Positions 29,584-38,947 of a stretch of DNA of 64,000 nucleotides are shown here, piece after piece. How positions within the stretch are numbered: the first letter of the stretch is position 1; each line of letters begins with the position of its first letter. A program made the translations under genes and the position numbers. The notes under the pieces were generated by a model. The model searched no databases. It was not told the origin of the DNA and saw only the letters and a list, made by a program, of their open reading frames with translations. Source of the DNA: Mesobacillus subterraneus (GTDB lineage: Bacteria > Bacillota > Bacilli > Bacillales > Cytobacillaceae); contig NZ_RSFW01000012.1 of assembly GCF_003937825.1 (NCBI RefSeq), positions 1 through 64,000 on the forward strand, given 5' to 3'.

Positions 29584-29620
29584 CAGCCAAATAAAAACCC
29601 CTCATCCAACGGAAAAGGGG
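29584..29620 (-). terminator. Terminator of fur
   Basis: AAACCCC and GGGGTTT pair across a 15-nt loop; the minus direction continues into TTTATTTGG. Confidence 0.65.
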
Positions 29621-29627
29621 TTTGGTT

Positions 29628-30086
29628 TCATTCTGATACAGCCGATTCTTTTTCCTGGCATCTGTAGCAAATGCCATGGAAAGTCAAACGGTGATCTTTA
29701 ATTTTAAATTTCCAGTCTCTTTCAACGATTTCTTCTACATCTTCAAGAAGATCGTCCTGGATCTCATCCACTGCACCGCATTCGATGCAGACAAGATGAT
29801 GATGGAAATGGGCAGCGCCTTCCTGGCGGAGATCATACCGGGACACGCCGTCACCGAAATTGATTTTATCGACAATTTTAAGTTCAGTCAGCAGTTCCAG
29901 TGTCCTGTATACAGTTGCCAACCCAATTTCAGGGGCCTTTTCTTTGACAAGCAAATACACATCTTCAGCACTCAAGTGGTCTTCTTCATGTTCAAGCAAT
30001 ACGCGGACGGTAGCCTCGCGCTGCGGCGTTAATTTATAGCTGGACGAATGCAGCTGCTTCTTGATTCTCTCAATTCTGTTTTCCAT
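29628..30086 (-). CDS. fur: Ferric uptake regulator Fur
   Basis: Iron-responsive repressor of 152 residues, nearly identical in its first half to B. subtilis Fur. It shows the winged-helix domain with LTPQREATVRVLLEHEEDH and GLATVYRTLELL, the metal-binding AHFHHHLVCIECGAVDEI (with the CxxC) and a second CxxC, GICYRCQ, near the C-terminus. The ATG at 30086 matches the family; GTG codons at 30095 and 30101 are in frame and the ribosome binding site (GGGGGAG) is nearer to those. It stands alone between yqzK and spoIIM. Confidence 0.96.
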   Translation of the reverse strand: MENRIERIKKQLHSSSYKLTPQREATVRVLLEHEEDHLSAEDVYLLVKEKAPEIGLATVYRTLELLTELKIVDKINFGDGVSRYDLRQEGAAHFHHHLVCIECGAVDEIQDDLLEDVEEIVERDWKFKIKDHRLTFHGICYRCQEKESAVSE

Positions 30087-30201
30087 TTCGATCACTCTCA
30101 CTCCCCCGCCACTGTTCTTTTATTATATCAGAAGGGAAATGAGAATCAAAATAAAATTATTACAAATAAGAAACAATAGTTAGTATTATATAAGAGTAAT
30201 T

Positions 30202-30843
30202 CTAATTAATTGTATTGATAACCGCCTTCAGAAGCACTGGCGACAAGTAGGCTTCGATGGCTGCTGCCGCTGCCAGAAAAACGATTGCGGCAACGAATGA
30301 GAATATATACCTGATGAACTGCGGCATGATCGGCTGGTTGATTTTTTTCATGAATTGATTGCGGATCATCTTCAGGGAAAACGTCACTGACATCGCTGCC
30401 GTAATAATGAATACCGGGATGATGACAAAATTCTGCGGCAGGATGGAAACAAAGGACAGCACAAATCCGTCCCAGCCCATCTGGTTGACTAGGAACCCGA
30501 CCGTGAATCCCACGACCATTCCCTTCATGAACAGCAGGATGAGGATGACCGGCAGGCCAATAATGGAAACCCCGAGAATCCAGATGAGGCCGATGAACTT
30601 CCCATTATGCAAAAAGCTCTGCAGAAACAAGTCACGGCCATCCGCAACCTTTCCTGATGCTGCCTGTCCAAAGAATTGCGATAAATAATAAAACAGATCC
30701 TCTTTTTGCGTAAAACTGAGACTGTTCACAATCACTGCCCCAAAGATGACTCCCATCAAAAACAGGACAATGACAAAAAGATAGATTGAGGAATATTCAC
30801 GTAAATGGGTTGCTGCGACGTCCTGGTACCTTCGTTTCTTCAT
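30202..30843 (-). CDS. spoIIM: Stage II sporulation protein M
   Basis: Mother-cell membrane protein of the SpoIID-SpoIIM-SpoIIP complex that drives engulfment. The 213 residues have about five TM helices: one near the N-terminus (YLFVIVLFLMGVIFGAVIVN, about 21-40) and a group at about 85-210. The start at 30843 is preceded by AGGAGG with 7 nt spacing and agrees with the length of B. subtilis SpoIIM; an extension to 30915 is unsupported. Flanked by fur and yqxK, as expected. Confidence 0.95.
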   Translation of the reverse strand: MKKRRYQDVAATHLREYSSIYLFVIVLFLMGVIFGAVIVNSLSFTQKEDLFYYLSQFFGQAASGKVADGRDLFLQSFLHNGKFIGLIWILGVSIIGLPVILILLFMKGMVVGFTVGFLVNQMGWDGFVLSFVSILPQNFVIIPVFIITAAMSVTFSLKMIRNQFMKKINQPIMPQFIRYIFSFVAAIVFLAAAAAIEAYLSPVLLKAVINTIN

Positions 30844-31001
30844 CTCTCTTCCTCCTGCATATTGGTTACTACCATCATATGCTAGGAAAGACAGTCTATG
30901 ACCTGAAGGAGGCAATTTTCCATTTTAATAGATTTGTCTATGTCAAATGTGTGATTGTTGATTTTCGTTCCAGCACCTTCGCATTTCGCGGGTTTCAAAG
31001 T

Positions 31002-31033
31002 AACAAAATCCGGCCTATTGACCGGATTTTGTT
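31002..31033 (-). terminator. Terminator of nudF-yqxK
   Basis: AACAAAATCCGG (31002-31013) and CCGGATTTTGTT (31022-31033) form a perfect 12-bp stem overlapping the yqxK stop codon. Confidence 0.85.
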
Positions 31034-32195
31034 AATCTGCTATTTTACCGTATTTGCCCCCACCGCCTGCAAGGAATCTGAGTTCGCCTTTGCGAGCCTT
31101 ATCGATCACTGCGGCCGTTTTGGCCGGTATGACATTTTGTAAGGACTCAAGTGGCACATAATGGAGAATGGCCATTTCTGTTCCAAAATGGTCCAGCAGT
31201 TTTTCCAGCATCTTCGGTCCCAGTCCCGGGACGAATTCGAGCGGTACCTGGTGGATATATGGAGGCCTTCCATACTGAAGGCCTGCTGATGACTTCAATT
31301 CCCCGATCCTGTCGGCTACTCCCTTCACCTTTTTAATAGAGCCGCATTTGCTGCAGGCTTCATCATAAGAAGGGGTGAAGGTGAAGCATTCAGCACAGAC
31401 AGTTCGGTGGTACTTTCCAAGCTGCGGATCCAAACCATAATTCGCTCTGATGGCGCGCCCATCTTCACCTCGTAAAGCAAGTTTCAGTTCATGGAATGAT
31501 GGTTCTGCCATCTCGATTTTTTGGTATTCCCTTGCAATCTTTGCGAGGGAATGGGCATCCGAGTTGGTGACAAATGGATAGCGATGAAGCTCGGAAAGCT
31601 GGTCCGCCATCATCGTATCAGAACTCAACCCTAATTCGACAGCATCAATCATGTCTGGATCGAAAACTTCTGTCAGGGATTGATTCACTCCTTTGCCATA
31701 CAGGCTTTTGAAAGGCGTGAACACATGGGCTGGGATGAAAAGCCCCCCAAGTTCCTTCACCTTCCTCTGCAGATCTTTGCCTGAAATATATACCCTTTGT
31801 GAGCTCAAGTGAACATTTTTCAGGTGGAATGACAACCAGGATGAAAAAGCCTTCATCTTGTCCAAATAAGGAATGTAACACAATACATGAATAGGTCCCT
31901 GCGTGCTCTCATCATTGATTTCAAGTTCCGAACCAAGGATCACGCTCATTCCTCCATACATCAAACCGCCATCAGGATGCTCCTCAAGTTCACCAGCCTG
32001 CAGCAATTGCCCCATTTCTTCAAGCACTTCCGGTGAATGGCTGTCGATAATGCCAATCATATTCAGCCCTTTGTAGTCCCTGGCATGCTCGATGATGTTG
32101 CTGAAGGTCAGTGTCTTCGCACCAGTAATCTTAACAGCACGACCGGTTTTCGTCCGGCCGATATGGATGTGAAGATCTGCAAAGTATTCTGCCAT
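31032..32195 (-). CDS. yqxK: YqxK, endonuclease Q-like PHP domain protein
   Basis: A 387-residue protein of the family that includes endonuclease Q. The PHP-type metal site is seen in ADLHIHIGR (7-15), IGIIDSHSPEV (about 47-57), PAHVFTP (about 155) and TNSDAHS (about 211). A four-cysteine zinc finger (CAECF...CSKCG, about 275-293) and a helix-hairpin-helix segment (FVPGLGPKMLEKLLDHFG) follow, both consistent with DNA binding. Cleavage of deaminated DNA is known for archaeal homologues; for this Bacillus protein it is inference. Its start overlaps the nudF stop (TAATG). Confidence 0.86.
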   Translation of the reverse strand: MAEYFADLHIHIGRTKTGRAVKITGAKTLTFSNIIEHARDYKGLNMIGIIDSHSPEVLEEMGQLLQAGELEEHPDGGLMYGGMSVILGSELEINDESTQGPIHVLCYIPYLDKMKAFSSWLSFHLKNVHLSSQRVYISGKDLQRKVKELGGLFIPAHVFTPFKSLYGKGVNQSLTEVFDPDMIDAVELGLSSDTMMADQLSELHRYPFVTNSDAHSLAKIAREYQKIEMAEPSFHELKLALRGEDGRAIRANYGLDPQLGKYHRTVCAECFTFTPSYDEACSKCGSIKKVKGVADRIGELKSSAGLQYGRPPYIHQVPLEFVPGLGPKMLEKLLDHFGTEMAILHYVPLESLQNVIPAKTAAVIDKARKGELRFLAGGGGKYGKIAD

Positions 32196-32746
32196 TACTT
32201 GCCCAATGCCTCCAGAAGCTGTAAATGCTGGACTGCATAAGCCGTTTTGGCGTCAAAGATTTTTTGTTCCTTTACAAGCTGAATCGCCTCATCAAGCGTA
32301 ACCTCTATCAAATTGACAAACTCATCTTCATCTGCGGATGCAGGGTTGGCCTTCTGGGATAAGCCTGCTGCCTTGTAAATATGGATGATCTCATCCGCGA
32401 AACCAGGAGATGTATAAAAGGAAATGAGCCATTCCATTTGGGCGCATTCATAGCCCGTTTCTTCCTCAAGCTCGCGTGCCGCACAAATCTCCGGTTTTTC
32501 ACCAGCCTCAAGCTTACCAGCAGGAATCTCGATAATCGTTCGTTCCAATGCCTTCCGATATTGCTCCACCATGATGATTTTATTGTCAGCAGTTACGGGA
32601 ATGACTGCCACTGCACCTGGATGCTTGACAATCTCCCTTTTGGAGGTTTTTCCGTTGGGCAGTTCAACATCATCTACCTGCAGACGGATGACCTTTCCGG
32701 AAAAAATCTGTTCCGATTTCAACGTTTTTTCTTCGAGAGTTTTCAT
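32195..32746 (-). CDS. nudF: ADP-ribose pyrophosphatase NudF
   Basis: Nudix hydrolase of 183 residues cleaving ADP-ribose to AMP and ribose 5-phosphate. The Nudix box is complete: G-KLEAG-E followed by REL-EEETGY (about 78-100), and the family-typical Pro residue is about 15 residues after it in YTSPGFADE. An ATG start follows AGGAGT. It is the first gene of nudF-yqxK, divergent from mciZ. Confidence 0.94.
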   Translation of the reverse strand: MKTLEEKTLKSEQIFSGKVIRLQVDDVELPNGKTSKREIVKHPGAVAVIPVTADNKIIMVEQYRKALERTIIEIPAGKLEAGEKPEICAARELEEETGYECAQMEWLISFYTSPGFADEIIHIYKAAGLSQKANPASADEDEFVNLIEVTLDEAIQLVKEQKIFDAKTAYAVQHLQLLEALGK

Positions 32747-32821
32747 GCATGTCCACTCCTGTTCTAATCCGATATCAAATGCTCATACATTTTACCATAC
32801 TTAACCGGAAGGAGTATGGTG

Positions 32822-32968
32822 ATGAAAATTTATGTACATGAACAGGGAATCACCCTAACTGGAAAATCGTGGGAAATCAGGCGTCTCTTAAGGCAATACA
32901 GCAAGAAGCATGTATTTGTAAAGGATTGGATTGAGACCATCCACCAGCAGGGACATCGTCCAGATTAG
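32822..32968 (+). CDS. mciZ: Mother cell inhibitor of FtsZ, MciZ
   Basis: A 48-residue peptide whose core matches B. subtilis MciZ (40 residues): GITLTGKSWEIRRLLRQY and VFVKDWIE align with its GVVLVGKAWEIR and YVKDWI segments. MciZ caps FtsZ filaments and blocks Z-ring formation in the sporulating mother cell. AAGGAG lies 7 nt before the ATG at 32822; two earlier in-frame starts (32816, 32819) are possible. The C-terminus has about eight extra residues. It lies between nudF and yqkF, the conserved location. Confidence 0.88.
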   Translation: MKIYVHEQGITLTGKSWEIRRLLRQYSKKHVFVKDWIETIHQQGHRPD

Positions 32969-33027
32969 TTGAATGCTTTCCATTCCTTTCGCTAAAATAG
33001 AAACAGCATGAGGAACGGAGTGATTTT

Positions 33028-33939
33028 ATGAAAAAAAGGCAATTGGGTTCGTCGGATTTATATGTCAGCGAAATTGGTCTTGGCTGTATGTCATTGGGAA
33101 CAGACTATAAAAAAGCCCAGAGTGTGATTGAAGCCGCCCTGGCAGAAGGCATCAATTATTTTGACACTGCTGATCTGTATGATTTTGGTGAAAATGAAGA
33201 AATCGTTGGAAAGGCACTACGAAGTGTAAGGGAACAGGTCATCATCGCGACAAAAGCTGGGAACCGTTGGACAGATGCAAAGGACAGCTGGACCTGGGAT
33301 CCTTCGAAAGCTTATATCAAAGAAGCAGTCAAGCAAAGCTTGAGGAGGCTCGACACTGATTACATCGACCTCTATCAGCTGCATGGCGGGACAATCGAGG
33401 ATCGTATCGAGGAAACAATCGAAGCCTTTGAAGAATTACGAGCGGAGGGCTATATCAAGTATTATGGCATCTCTTCCATCAGGCCAAATGTCATTCGGGA
33501 ATATGTCCAAAAATCAAATATGGTGTCAGTCATGATGCAATATAGCATGCTCGACCGACGTCCTGAAGAGGAAGTGCTGCCTCTGCTCCATGAAAAAGGC
33601 ATCAGCGTTGTAACGAGAGGAACTGTCGCGAAGGGTATGCTGAGCGATCGAATGCTTGAAAAAGCGACAGCAAAAGGATACCTCGACTACACCCCTGAAG
33701 AATTGGAGGAAATATTGCCATTGTTGAAGGAGAAGCTTGCCCCATCGCGATCGCTCACAGAGGTCGCGATCCAGTATAACTTATCCAATCCGGCAGTCGC
33801 CTCCGTCGTTGCTGGGGCCAGTACAGTTCAACAAGTAAAGGAAAATGCCCGGGCAGCAGGTGCTGCTCTTCTGGCACAAGAGGAGATACAGCTGATTCGC
33901 TCGATTACAAAATCGAACAAGTATGAACAGCACAGATAA
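33028..33939 (+). CDS. yqkF: YqkF, aldo/keto reductase
   Basis: NADPH-dependent aldo/keto reductase of 303 residues with the catalytic tetrad visible: Asp and Tyr in FDTADLYDFGENEE (about 45-58), Lys in IIATKAGN (about 75) and His in LYQLHGG (about 115). The cofactor-binding end has VVAGASTVQQVKENARA. The natural substrate is unknown. A GGAGTG precedes the start. It follows mciZ on the same strand and is probably co-transcribed, since there is no terminator between them. Confidence 0.92.
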   Translation: MKKRQLGSSDLYVSEIGLGCMSLGTDYKKAQSVIEAALAEGINYFDTADLYDFGENEEIVGKALRSVREQVIIATKAGNRWTDAKDSWTWDPSKAYIKEAVKQSLRRLDTDYIDLYQLHGGTIEDRIEETIEAFEELRAEGYIKYYGISSIRPNVIREYVQKSNMVSVMMQYSMLDRRPEEEVLPLLHEKGISVVTRGTVAKGMLSDRMLEKATAKGYLDYTPEELEEILPLLKEKLAPSRSLTEVAIQYNLSNPAVASVVAGASTVQQVKENARAAGAALLAQEEIQLIRSITKSNKYEQHR

Positions 33940-33949
33940 AGAACACAAA

Positions 33950-34311
33950 GCGCAAGCGCTTCGTTCAGCCCCGACAATCGATGGAGGGCCCACCAGTGAA
34001 GTCGTTCTTTGACACCATTGGGCGGACCGAAATCGAAAAGTGTAGCCAACTGCCCAGAAACGCAGAAACTGGAGACTCAGACAAAGAAGTTCTTTTTGCT
34101 TCTGCCGGCGGAGTTGAAGTTTCGAAGTTTCTAGGAGGCGAAACTAGACAATTCGAAAAGCGGAGGCGACTGCCCAACTCCGACAAGCGTTGGAGGGTCT
34201 GACTGTGAAGTCGTTCTTTGACTTCATTGGCAGGACCGAAACGTCTCGAGGAGTTATGAGCCGCAGCTAGCCAAGCGACTCGAGGGGCTAGGCGCTGGAG
34301 CTGGATTAGAA
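33950..34311. repeat. Mosaic intergenic repeat element with internal duplication
   Basis: About 360 bp of non-coding sequence. A 70-bp module is present twice, at about 33966-34033 and 34172-34242, sharing GTGAAGTCGTTCTTTGAC and CATTGG followed by GGACCGAAA. A second shared module, TCGAAAAG...CTGCCCA, is at about 34032 and 34152. The element begins AGCGCTTCGTTCAG and ends GGGGCTAGGCGCTGGAGCTG, ends also seen in the element at 59081-59184. AGCGC..., reverse complement of ...GCGCT, gives short inverted termini. Confidence 0.75.
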
Positions 34312-34365
34312 ATATTCATGGAGTTATCCACAACTCAATAACTTTATAAACTCCTTAACCAAAGC

Positions 34366-34408
34366 AAAAAAATGACCCCTTTTCAATTCTGAAAAGGGGT
34401 CATTTTTT
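34366..34408. terminator. Strong bidirectional terminator
   Basis: AATGACCCCTTTTC and GAAAAGGGGTCATT pair perfectly around AATTCT, flanked by A and T runs, so it works in both directions between convergent yqkF and the ZIP-like gene. Confidence 0.92.
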
Positions 34409-34467
34409 ACACAATTGCATACAATTATTTTTTCTTACAAACGTCCGGGAACAGGTCCCCTTTCGCC

Positions 34468-35205
34468 TTAGGCCAACATTAACAACAACGTATATCCCGC
34501 CATCCCTGCAGCAAAAGCCCAAAAGTTGCTTTCACGCTCTTCCGGAAGTTCTTCTTTCATCACGTTGAGGATCACCCCGCCAGCGAGCACGGCAAATAAC
34601 ACGGCAATGACGCTCTTATCCACCTTAACGGCAATGCCAATCGCCCATCCCATAAGGATTGCAGCACCCAGCAGCCAGCGGCCGAATTTGTCATAGCTTT
34701 CCTTATGTGCCTCACGGAGCGCATTGTCACTCGTGATAAAATGGACAGCAAGTGCGATAAAATAAAAAATCAGCCCTGTAATGGTTTCTTGTTCTCCATG
34801 CAGCAACAGATAACCAATTAGGGCATTATAAATGAAAAACGAAGTGATATGGATCCAAAAGACACCGGCAGAAGCACGATTCCTATCTTTTTCTTCCTGC
34901 TGTCTTTTCTTTGATACTTTTACCATCCGTTCCAGGCCGTAGAATAAAGCTAATCCGATCATGGCGACAACGTACGTATGGTTCTCCAGGAATTGCAGGG
35001 CCTCAGATTGGATGCTTTGATCAAGTACTTTATTATGCTTATTCAACTCAGGTAAAAGGTGGATGAATACATAGGCAACCGATATTCCCCCTGCCGCTGA
35101 CAGCAGCCTGCTTCTCGGAACATTATCCAGGAAAGGCAAATATCTGGAGAATAAATGAATAGCAATAAATCCTAGGGCGAGTAACAAAGATATGAAGCGT
35201 TCCAT
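34468..35205 (-). CDS. ZIP-like multi-pass membrane protein
   Basis: A 245-residue protein with about seven hydrophobic helices. GGISVAYVFIHLLPELNKH (about 39-57) and GGVILNVMKEELPEE resemble the helix plus HxxPE / ELPEE elements of ZIP metal transporters, and HFITSDNALREAHKESYD may be another ligand-bearing segment. The usual histidine-rich loop is replaced by a basic/acidic stretch (about 95-110). Metal transport is an inference; the family is uncharacterised as far as I know. The start ATG follows AAAGGAG. Confidence 0.65.
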   Translation of the reverse strand: MERFISLLLALGFIAIHLFSRYLPFLDNVPRSRLLSAAGGISVAYVFIHLLPELNKHNKVLDQSIQSEALQFLENHTYVVAMIGLALFYGLERMVKVSKKRQQEEKDRNRASAGVFWIHITSFFIYNALIGYLLLHGEQETITGLIFYFIALAVHFITSDNALREAHKESYDKFGRWLLGAAILMGWAIGIAVKVDKSVIAVLFAVLAGGVILNVMKEELPEERESNFWAFAAGMAGYTLLLMLA

Positions 35206-35266
35206 GCTTAGCTCCTTTGTGTTTTATCCTCACAATTCCCTTTCACAAAGAAGCAAAACATTTTTC

Positions 35267-35791
35267 CTATAACGGCTTCCAGGCCAATGCATTTTGCTCC
35301 AGTTCGATTGCCAGCGGAGCTTTTTCCTCTATATACGCTTCAATGTCATATTCATATTTACGGGCTGCTTTCTCTTTAATCTCTGCGTATCTGGCTGCTT
35401 CCTCTGGATGAGCCACCAGATAATCCCTGAAGACAAGATGCCTGTGCAATTGCGGATCCCCTTTTTTATAGGCATGTAAATGGACCTTCCGGATCCCCTT
35501 CTCATCATTCTTCTGAAAATAACGCCGACCCTGTATCCCGTGCTCCCCTTTCGCCTCGTAACCAGCAGCTTGAAGGGCGGGGGTTGCCTCTTCAAGTTCA
35601 TCCAGAGAGTCTGCAGCCAGCAAAATATCTATAATCGGCTTGGCACTGAGGCCGGGTACAGATGTGCTTCCGAAGTGATGGATTTCTGGTTTTCCTTGCT
35701 GAAAGATAGCTTCAAGCAGGTGCTTTTCTGTTTGAAAGAGCGTTTTCCATTCAGTACGATAAGGAACGACCTCTACTCTCCTGGTGCTCAT
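35267..35791 (-). CDS. GrpB family protein (UPF0157), nucleotidyltransferase-like
   Basis: A 174-residue protein with HHFGSTSVPGLSAKPIIDI (about 38-56), the GrpB family pattern that resembles a nucleotidyltransferase active site (G-S-x-x followed by D). RYFQKNDEKGIRKVHLH and HLVFRDYLVAHPE are further conserved segments. Function is unknown. The ATG at 35791 overlaps the yqkE stop (ATGA), so translation is coupled; an upstream TTG at 35806 is less likely. Confidence 0.85.
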   Translation of the reverse strand: MSTRRVEVVPYRTEWKTLFQTEKHLLEAIFQQGKPEIHHFGSTSVPGLSAKPIIDILLAADSLDELEEATPALQAAGYEAKGEHGIQGRRYFQKNDEKGIRKVHLHAYKKGDPQLHRHLVFRDYLVAHPEEAARYAEIKEKAARKYEYDIEAYIEEKAPLAIELEQNALAWKPL

Positions 35792-36036
35792 TTGAATTTC
35801 TTCCAATCCATATCACTTTCTGAAAACAGTTCTTCAAATGACTTGTTTTTTTCCCTTAGTCGCTGCTCTTCTTTTTTTCGTTGGATCTCTGCCTGCTTCT
35901 TCTTCTCTTCCTCATCTTTCAAGATCTGCTGCTGGTCCTTTAGCTTTTGCATGATATCCTGATTAAGAAGATCACCCAAAGTAGCTGGCTTTTCTTCTCT
36001 CTTGACTGGTTGCTGACGCTTTTGTTTCTTTTTCAC
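35788..36036 (-). CDS. yqkE: YqkE family protein (DUF3886)
   Basis: An 82-residue, highly charged protein: a basic N-terminus, ATLGDLLNQDIMQKLKDQQ (about 18-36), a long Lys/Glu coiled-coil-like helix and the end FEELFSESDMDWKKFK. It matches YqkE; function unknown. The start is GTG preceded by AGAGGG. In B. subtilis it is next to yqkF and yqkD; here a GrpB-family gene is coupled to it and the acetoacetate cluster intervenes before yqkD. Confidence 0.85.
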   Translation of the reverse strand: MKKKQKRQQPVKREEKPATLGDLLNQDIMQKLKDQQQILKDEEEKKKQAEIQRKKEEQRLREKNKSFEELFSESDMDWKKFK

Positions 36037-36116
36037 AGTGAATCCCTCTGTTTCTTGTACTTTTTTTAAAAGATTATAACATCGAAATGACTCAATTAAA
36101 ATTAATTACGAAGAAG

Positions 36117-36141
36117 GAACGCCCTCATGAAAGGCGTTCCC
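36117..36141 (-). terminator. Terminator of the thiolase-scoA-scoB operon
   Basis: GGAACGCC (36117-36124) and GGCGTTCC (36134-36141) form a perfect 8-bp stem. The minus direction continues TTCTTCG, a modest T run. Confidence 0.65.
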
Positions 36142-36150
36142 ACTTAGGTA

Positions 36151-36819
36151 TCAATATGCATCTAATACTACTGCGTCGTCTACCTGCAATTCCGGTTCTG
36201 TGGCTTTGATGATATCTTCGACTGTATAGCCGGCTGCTACTTCAACGAGTTTCAGCCCGAAAGGTGTTACGTCGATAACGGCCATATCTGTAATGATTCG
36301 ATTTACTACACCCTTGCCTGTCAGCGGCAGGCTGCATTCCTTCAGGATTTTCGCTTCGCCGCTCTTATTCACATGCTCCATGATGACGATGATCTTTTGC
36401 GCTCCATGGACAAGGTCCATCGCACCGCCCATGCCTTTGATCATCTTGCCTGGAATCATCCAGTTTGCAAGATCGCCAGCCTCTGAGACTTCCATTCCGC
36501 CAAGGATCGCCACATTGATGTGACCGCCGCGGATCATCGCAAAAGATTCTGCAGAATCAAAGTATGCAGCACCAGGAATCGCTGTAACCGTTTCTTTGCC
36601 TGCGTTGATCAAATCAGGATCGACGCTGTCCTCGGCTGGATAAGGTCCAATTCCCAGCAAACCATTTTCAGACTGCAGGACAACCTGTTTGTCGCCGGAA
36701 ATGAAATTTGCCACCAGTGTCGGCATGCCGATACCCAGGTTTACGTAAAAGCCATTCTCAATTTCTTTTTCAGCCCGGCGCGCGATCTTCTCCCGGACAT
36801 TCCCTTTGTTTTTAATCAT
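36151..36819 (-). CDS. scoB: 3-oxoacid CoA-transferase subunit B
   Basis: Beta subunit of succinyl-CoA:acetoacetate CoA-transferase, 222 residues. The catalytic glutamate lies in [12 protein letters not shown] (about 50-61), with the signature [11 protein letters not shown] (about 26-36) and [27 protein letters not shown]. With ScoA it activates acetoacetate to acetoacetyl-CoA at the expense of succinyl-CoA. It follows scoA at 29 bp, with AAAGGAG before the ATG, and a terminator lies after it. Confidence 0.93.
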   Translation of the reverse strand: MIKNKGNVREKIARRAEKEIENGFYVNLGIGMPTLVANFISGDKQVVLQSENGLLGIGPYPAEDSVDPDLINAGKETVTAIPGAAYFDSAESFAMIRGGHINVAILGGMEVSEAGDLANWMIPGKMIKGMGGAMDLVHGAQKIIVIMEHVNKSGEAKILKECSLPLTGKGVVNRIITDMAVIDVTPFGLKLVEVAAGYTVEDIIKATEPELQVDDAVVLDAY

Positions 36820-36848
36820 ATGCCTTCTCCTTTCATGATCAGCCAGAG

Positions 36849-37538
36849 TTAACTTCTCACTGTCAGCCTTTCAATCCGTTTCTCCTGATTGCCCTCAATC
36901 AGTGTCTGGACATAAATGCTTGGAGTGTGGATACTGTTCGGTTCCAATTCGCCCACTTCATACAGATTCTCTACCTCGGCAATCGTGACTCTGCCGGCTG
37001 CAGCGATCATCGGGTTGAAATTCCTTGCCGTCTTGTGGTAAACGAGGTTCCCCATTTTGTCGGCCTTCCAGGCACGGACAATGCTGAAATCCGCAGTCAG
37101 CGATTCCTCAAGGAGATATTCCTTGCCGTTGAACATGCGTGTTTCTTTGCCTTCAGCGATTGGTGTACCTACTCCTGCCGGCGTATAAAATGCCGGAATC
37201 CCTGCACCGCCTGCCCTGATTTTTTCAGCCAGCGTTCCCTGCGGAATTAATTCTACCTCGATTTCTCCAGACAATACCTGTCTTTCGAATTCCTTGTTTT
37301 CCCCAACATACGAACCTACCATTTTCTTAATCTGCTTGTTTTTAAGCAGCAGGCCAAGGCCCCAATCATCTACGCCGCAGTTATTGGAGATGACAGTCAG
37401 GTCTTTTACCCCTTTTTCTACCAGTGCCAGAATGGCGTTCTCAGGAATCCCGCAAAGGCCAAAGCCGCCAACCATCAGAGTTGCGCCATCATGGATATCT
37501 GCCACTGCGTCTTGAAAGGATGTGCAAATTCTTTTCAT
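36849..37538 (-). CDS. scoA: 3-oxoacid CoA-transferase subunit A
   Basis: Alpha subunit of the acetoacetate CoA-transferase, 229 residues. The CoA-binding motif is [19 protein letters not shown] (about 18-36), and [14 protein letters not shown] and [16 protein letters not shown] are also typical. The ATG at 37538 follows GGGGGA; an extension to 37586 has no ribosome binding site or family support. It lies between the thiolase and scoB, so the three genes form a complete acetoacetate-to-acetyl-CoA route. Confidence 0.93.
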   Translation of the reverse strand: MKRICTSFQDAVADIHDGATLMVGGFGLCGIPENAILALVEKGVKDLTVISNNCGVDDWGLGLLLKNKQIKKMVGSYVGENKEFERQVLSGEIEVELIPQGTLAEKIRAGGAGIPAFYTPAGVGTPIAEGKETRMFNGKEYLLEESLTADFSIVRAWKADKMGNLVYHKTARNFNPMIAAAGRVTIAEVENLYEVGELEPNSIHTPSIYVQTLIEGNQEKRIERLTVRS

Positions 37539-37610
37539 CGTTCTTCCCCCTTTGACTATGGAAGCACAGGCAAGTGCCGGTGCCATTTTTAAGTTAAAAG
37601 ATTAAAAGGT

Positions 37611-38798
37611 TTATGCTAATTCCACAACTGTCGCGACACCCTGTCCGCCGCCGATGCAAAGGGTAGCAAGACCCGCCTTCGCGTTCCGGCGCTTCATTTC
37701 ATGGATGAGTGTAACCAGGATCCTGGCTCCGCTCGCACCAATTGGATGTCCCAGCGCAATCGCTCCGCCATTCACGTTCAGAATGTCCTTGTTGAAATTA
37801 AGCTCGCGGTCGACAGCCAGTGATTGAGCCGCGAATGCTTCATTTGCTTCGATCAGTTCCATCTGTTCAAGCGACATGCCTGCTTTGTCCAGCGCTTTCT
37901 TGACCGCGTTCACCGGCCCGATGCCCATGATGCTCGGATCAACGCCCGCTCTCGCATTTCCTTTGAGGACAACGAGCGGTTTCAAGCCCAGTTCTTCAGC
38001 TTTCTCACGGCTCATGACAACCAATGCAGCGGCACCATCATTGATTCCGGAAGCATTTCCGGCTGTCACGCTGCCATCCTTCTTGAAAGCAGGGCGCAGA
38101 CCGCCAAGCTTTTCCGCTGTCGATCCTTTCTTTGGATACTCGTCAGTATCAAATACAATCGGGTCACCTTTTCGCTGCGGAATCTCGATCGGCACGATTT
38201 CATCCTTGAACTTGCCATCTTGAATCGCCTTTGCAGCCTTTTCCTGGCTCGCTGCCGCGAATTCATCCTGCTCCCCGCGGCCAATCTCATACTTTGCACA
38301 AAGATTTTCGGCAGTGACACCCATGTGATAGTCATTGAAAGCACACCACAGGCCATCAGAAATCATGCTGTCCACGAGCTTCTGGTCGCCCATCTTGAAG
38401 CCGTCGCGGGCATTTTTCAATAAATATGGTGCCTGGCTCATATTCTCCATCCCGCCAGCCACGACAACTTCTGCATCACCCGCGATGATCGCCTGTGCTG
38501 CCAGGTGGACGGCCTTCAAGCCAGATCCGCACACTTTATTGATCGTCATAGAGGAAGCGCTTTCAGGAATACCCGCCTTAATAGCTGCCTGCCTCGCAGG
38601 GTTCTGTCCCAGGCCAGCCTGGAGAACATTCCCCATGATGATTTCATCCACCTGTTCAGGCTTAACACCTGCCTGTTTCAATGCATCTTTGATTACCGCA
38701 GCCCCAAGTTCCGGCGCGGAAATATTTTTCAAACTTCCATTAAAGCTGCCGATTGCTGTTCTGACTGCAGCGACGATTACTGCTTCTGTCCTGCTCAA
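37611..38798 (-). CDS. Acetyl-CoA C-acetyltransferase (thiolase)
   Basis: Thiolase of 395 residues splitting acetoacetyl-CoA to two acetyl-CoA (or the reverse). Catalytic residues lie in [19 protein letters not shown] (Cys near 88), [15 protein letters not shown] (His near 350) and [13 protein letters not shown] (Cys near 380). I choose the TTG at 38798 because GGGTGA lies just upstream and it gives a typical thiolase N-terminus; a GTG at 38825 is in frame but lacks a site. It is the first gene of the leftward acetoacetate operon, divergent from HMG-CoA lyase. Confidence 0.93.
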   Translation of the reverse strand: MSRTEAVIVAAVRTAIGSFNGSLKNISAPELGAAVIKDALKQAGVKPEQVDEIIMGNVLQAGLGQNPARQAAIKAGIPESASSMTINKVCGSGLKAVHLAAQAIIAGDAEVVVAGGMENMSQAPYLLKNARDGFKMGDQKLVDSMISDGLWCAFNDYHMGVTAENLCAKYEIGRGEQDEFAAASQEKAAKAIQDGKFKDEIVPIEIPQRKGDPIVFDTDEYPKKGSTAEKLGGLRPAFKKDGSVTAGNASGINDGAAALVVMSREKAEELGLKPLVVLKGNARAGVDPSIMGIGPVNAVKKALDKAGMSLEQMELIEANEAFAAQSLAVDRELNFNKDILNVNGGAIALGHPIGASGARILVTLIHEMKRRNAKAGLATLCIGGGQGVATVVELA

Positions 38799-38947
38799 AC
38801 TGCTCACCCTTTCTGAAGTTCTCACAATTTATTTACTTCGATTGATTCGAATCAAATCCCTTTTATTTTATCAAAAAATTATTTATTCTTGCATTTTTAA
38901 AAATATTCTATTTAAAATGGAGGTATCTTATGAGGAGGGTACATACC

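Noticed and set aside
29519-29701. Plus-strand frame of 60 codons near fur
   Set aside because: It runs through the fur terminator and into fur antisense, with no start signal.
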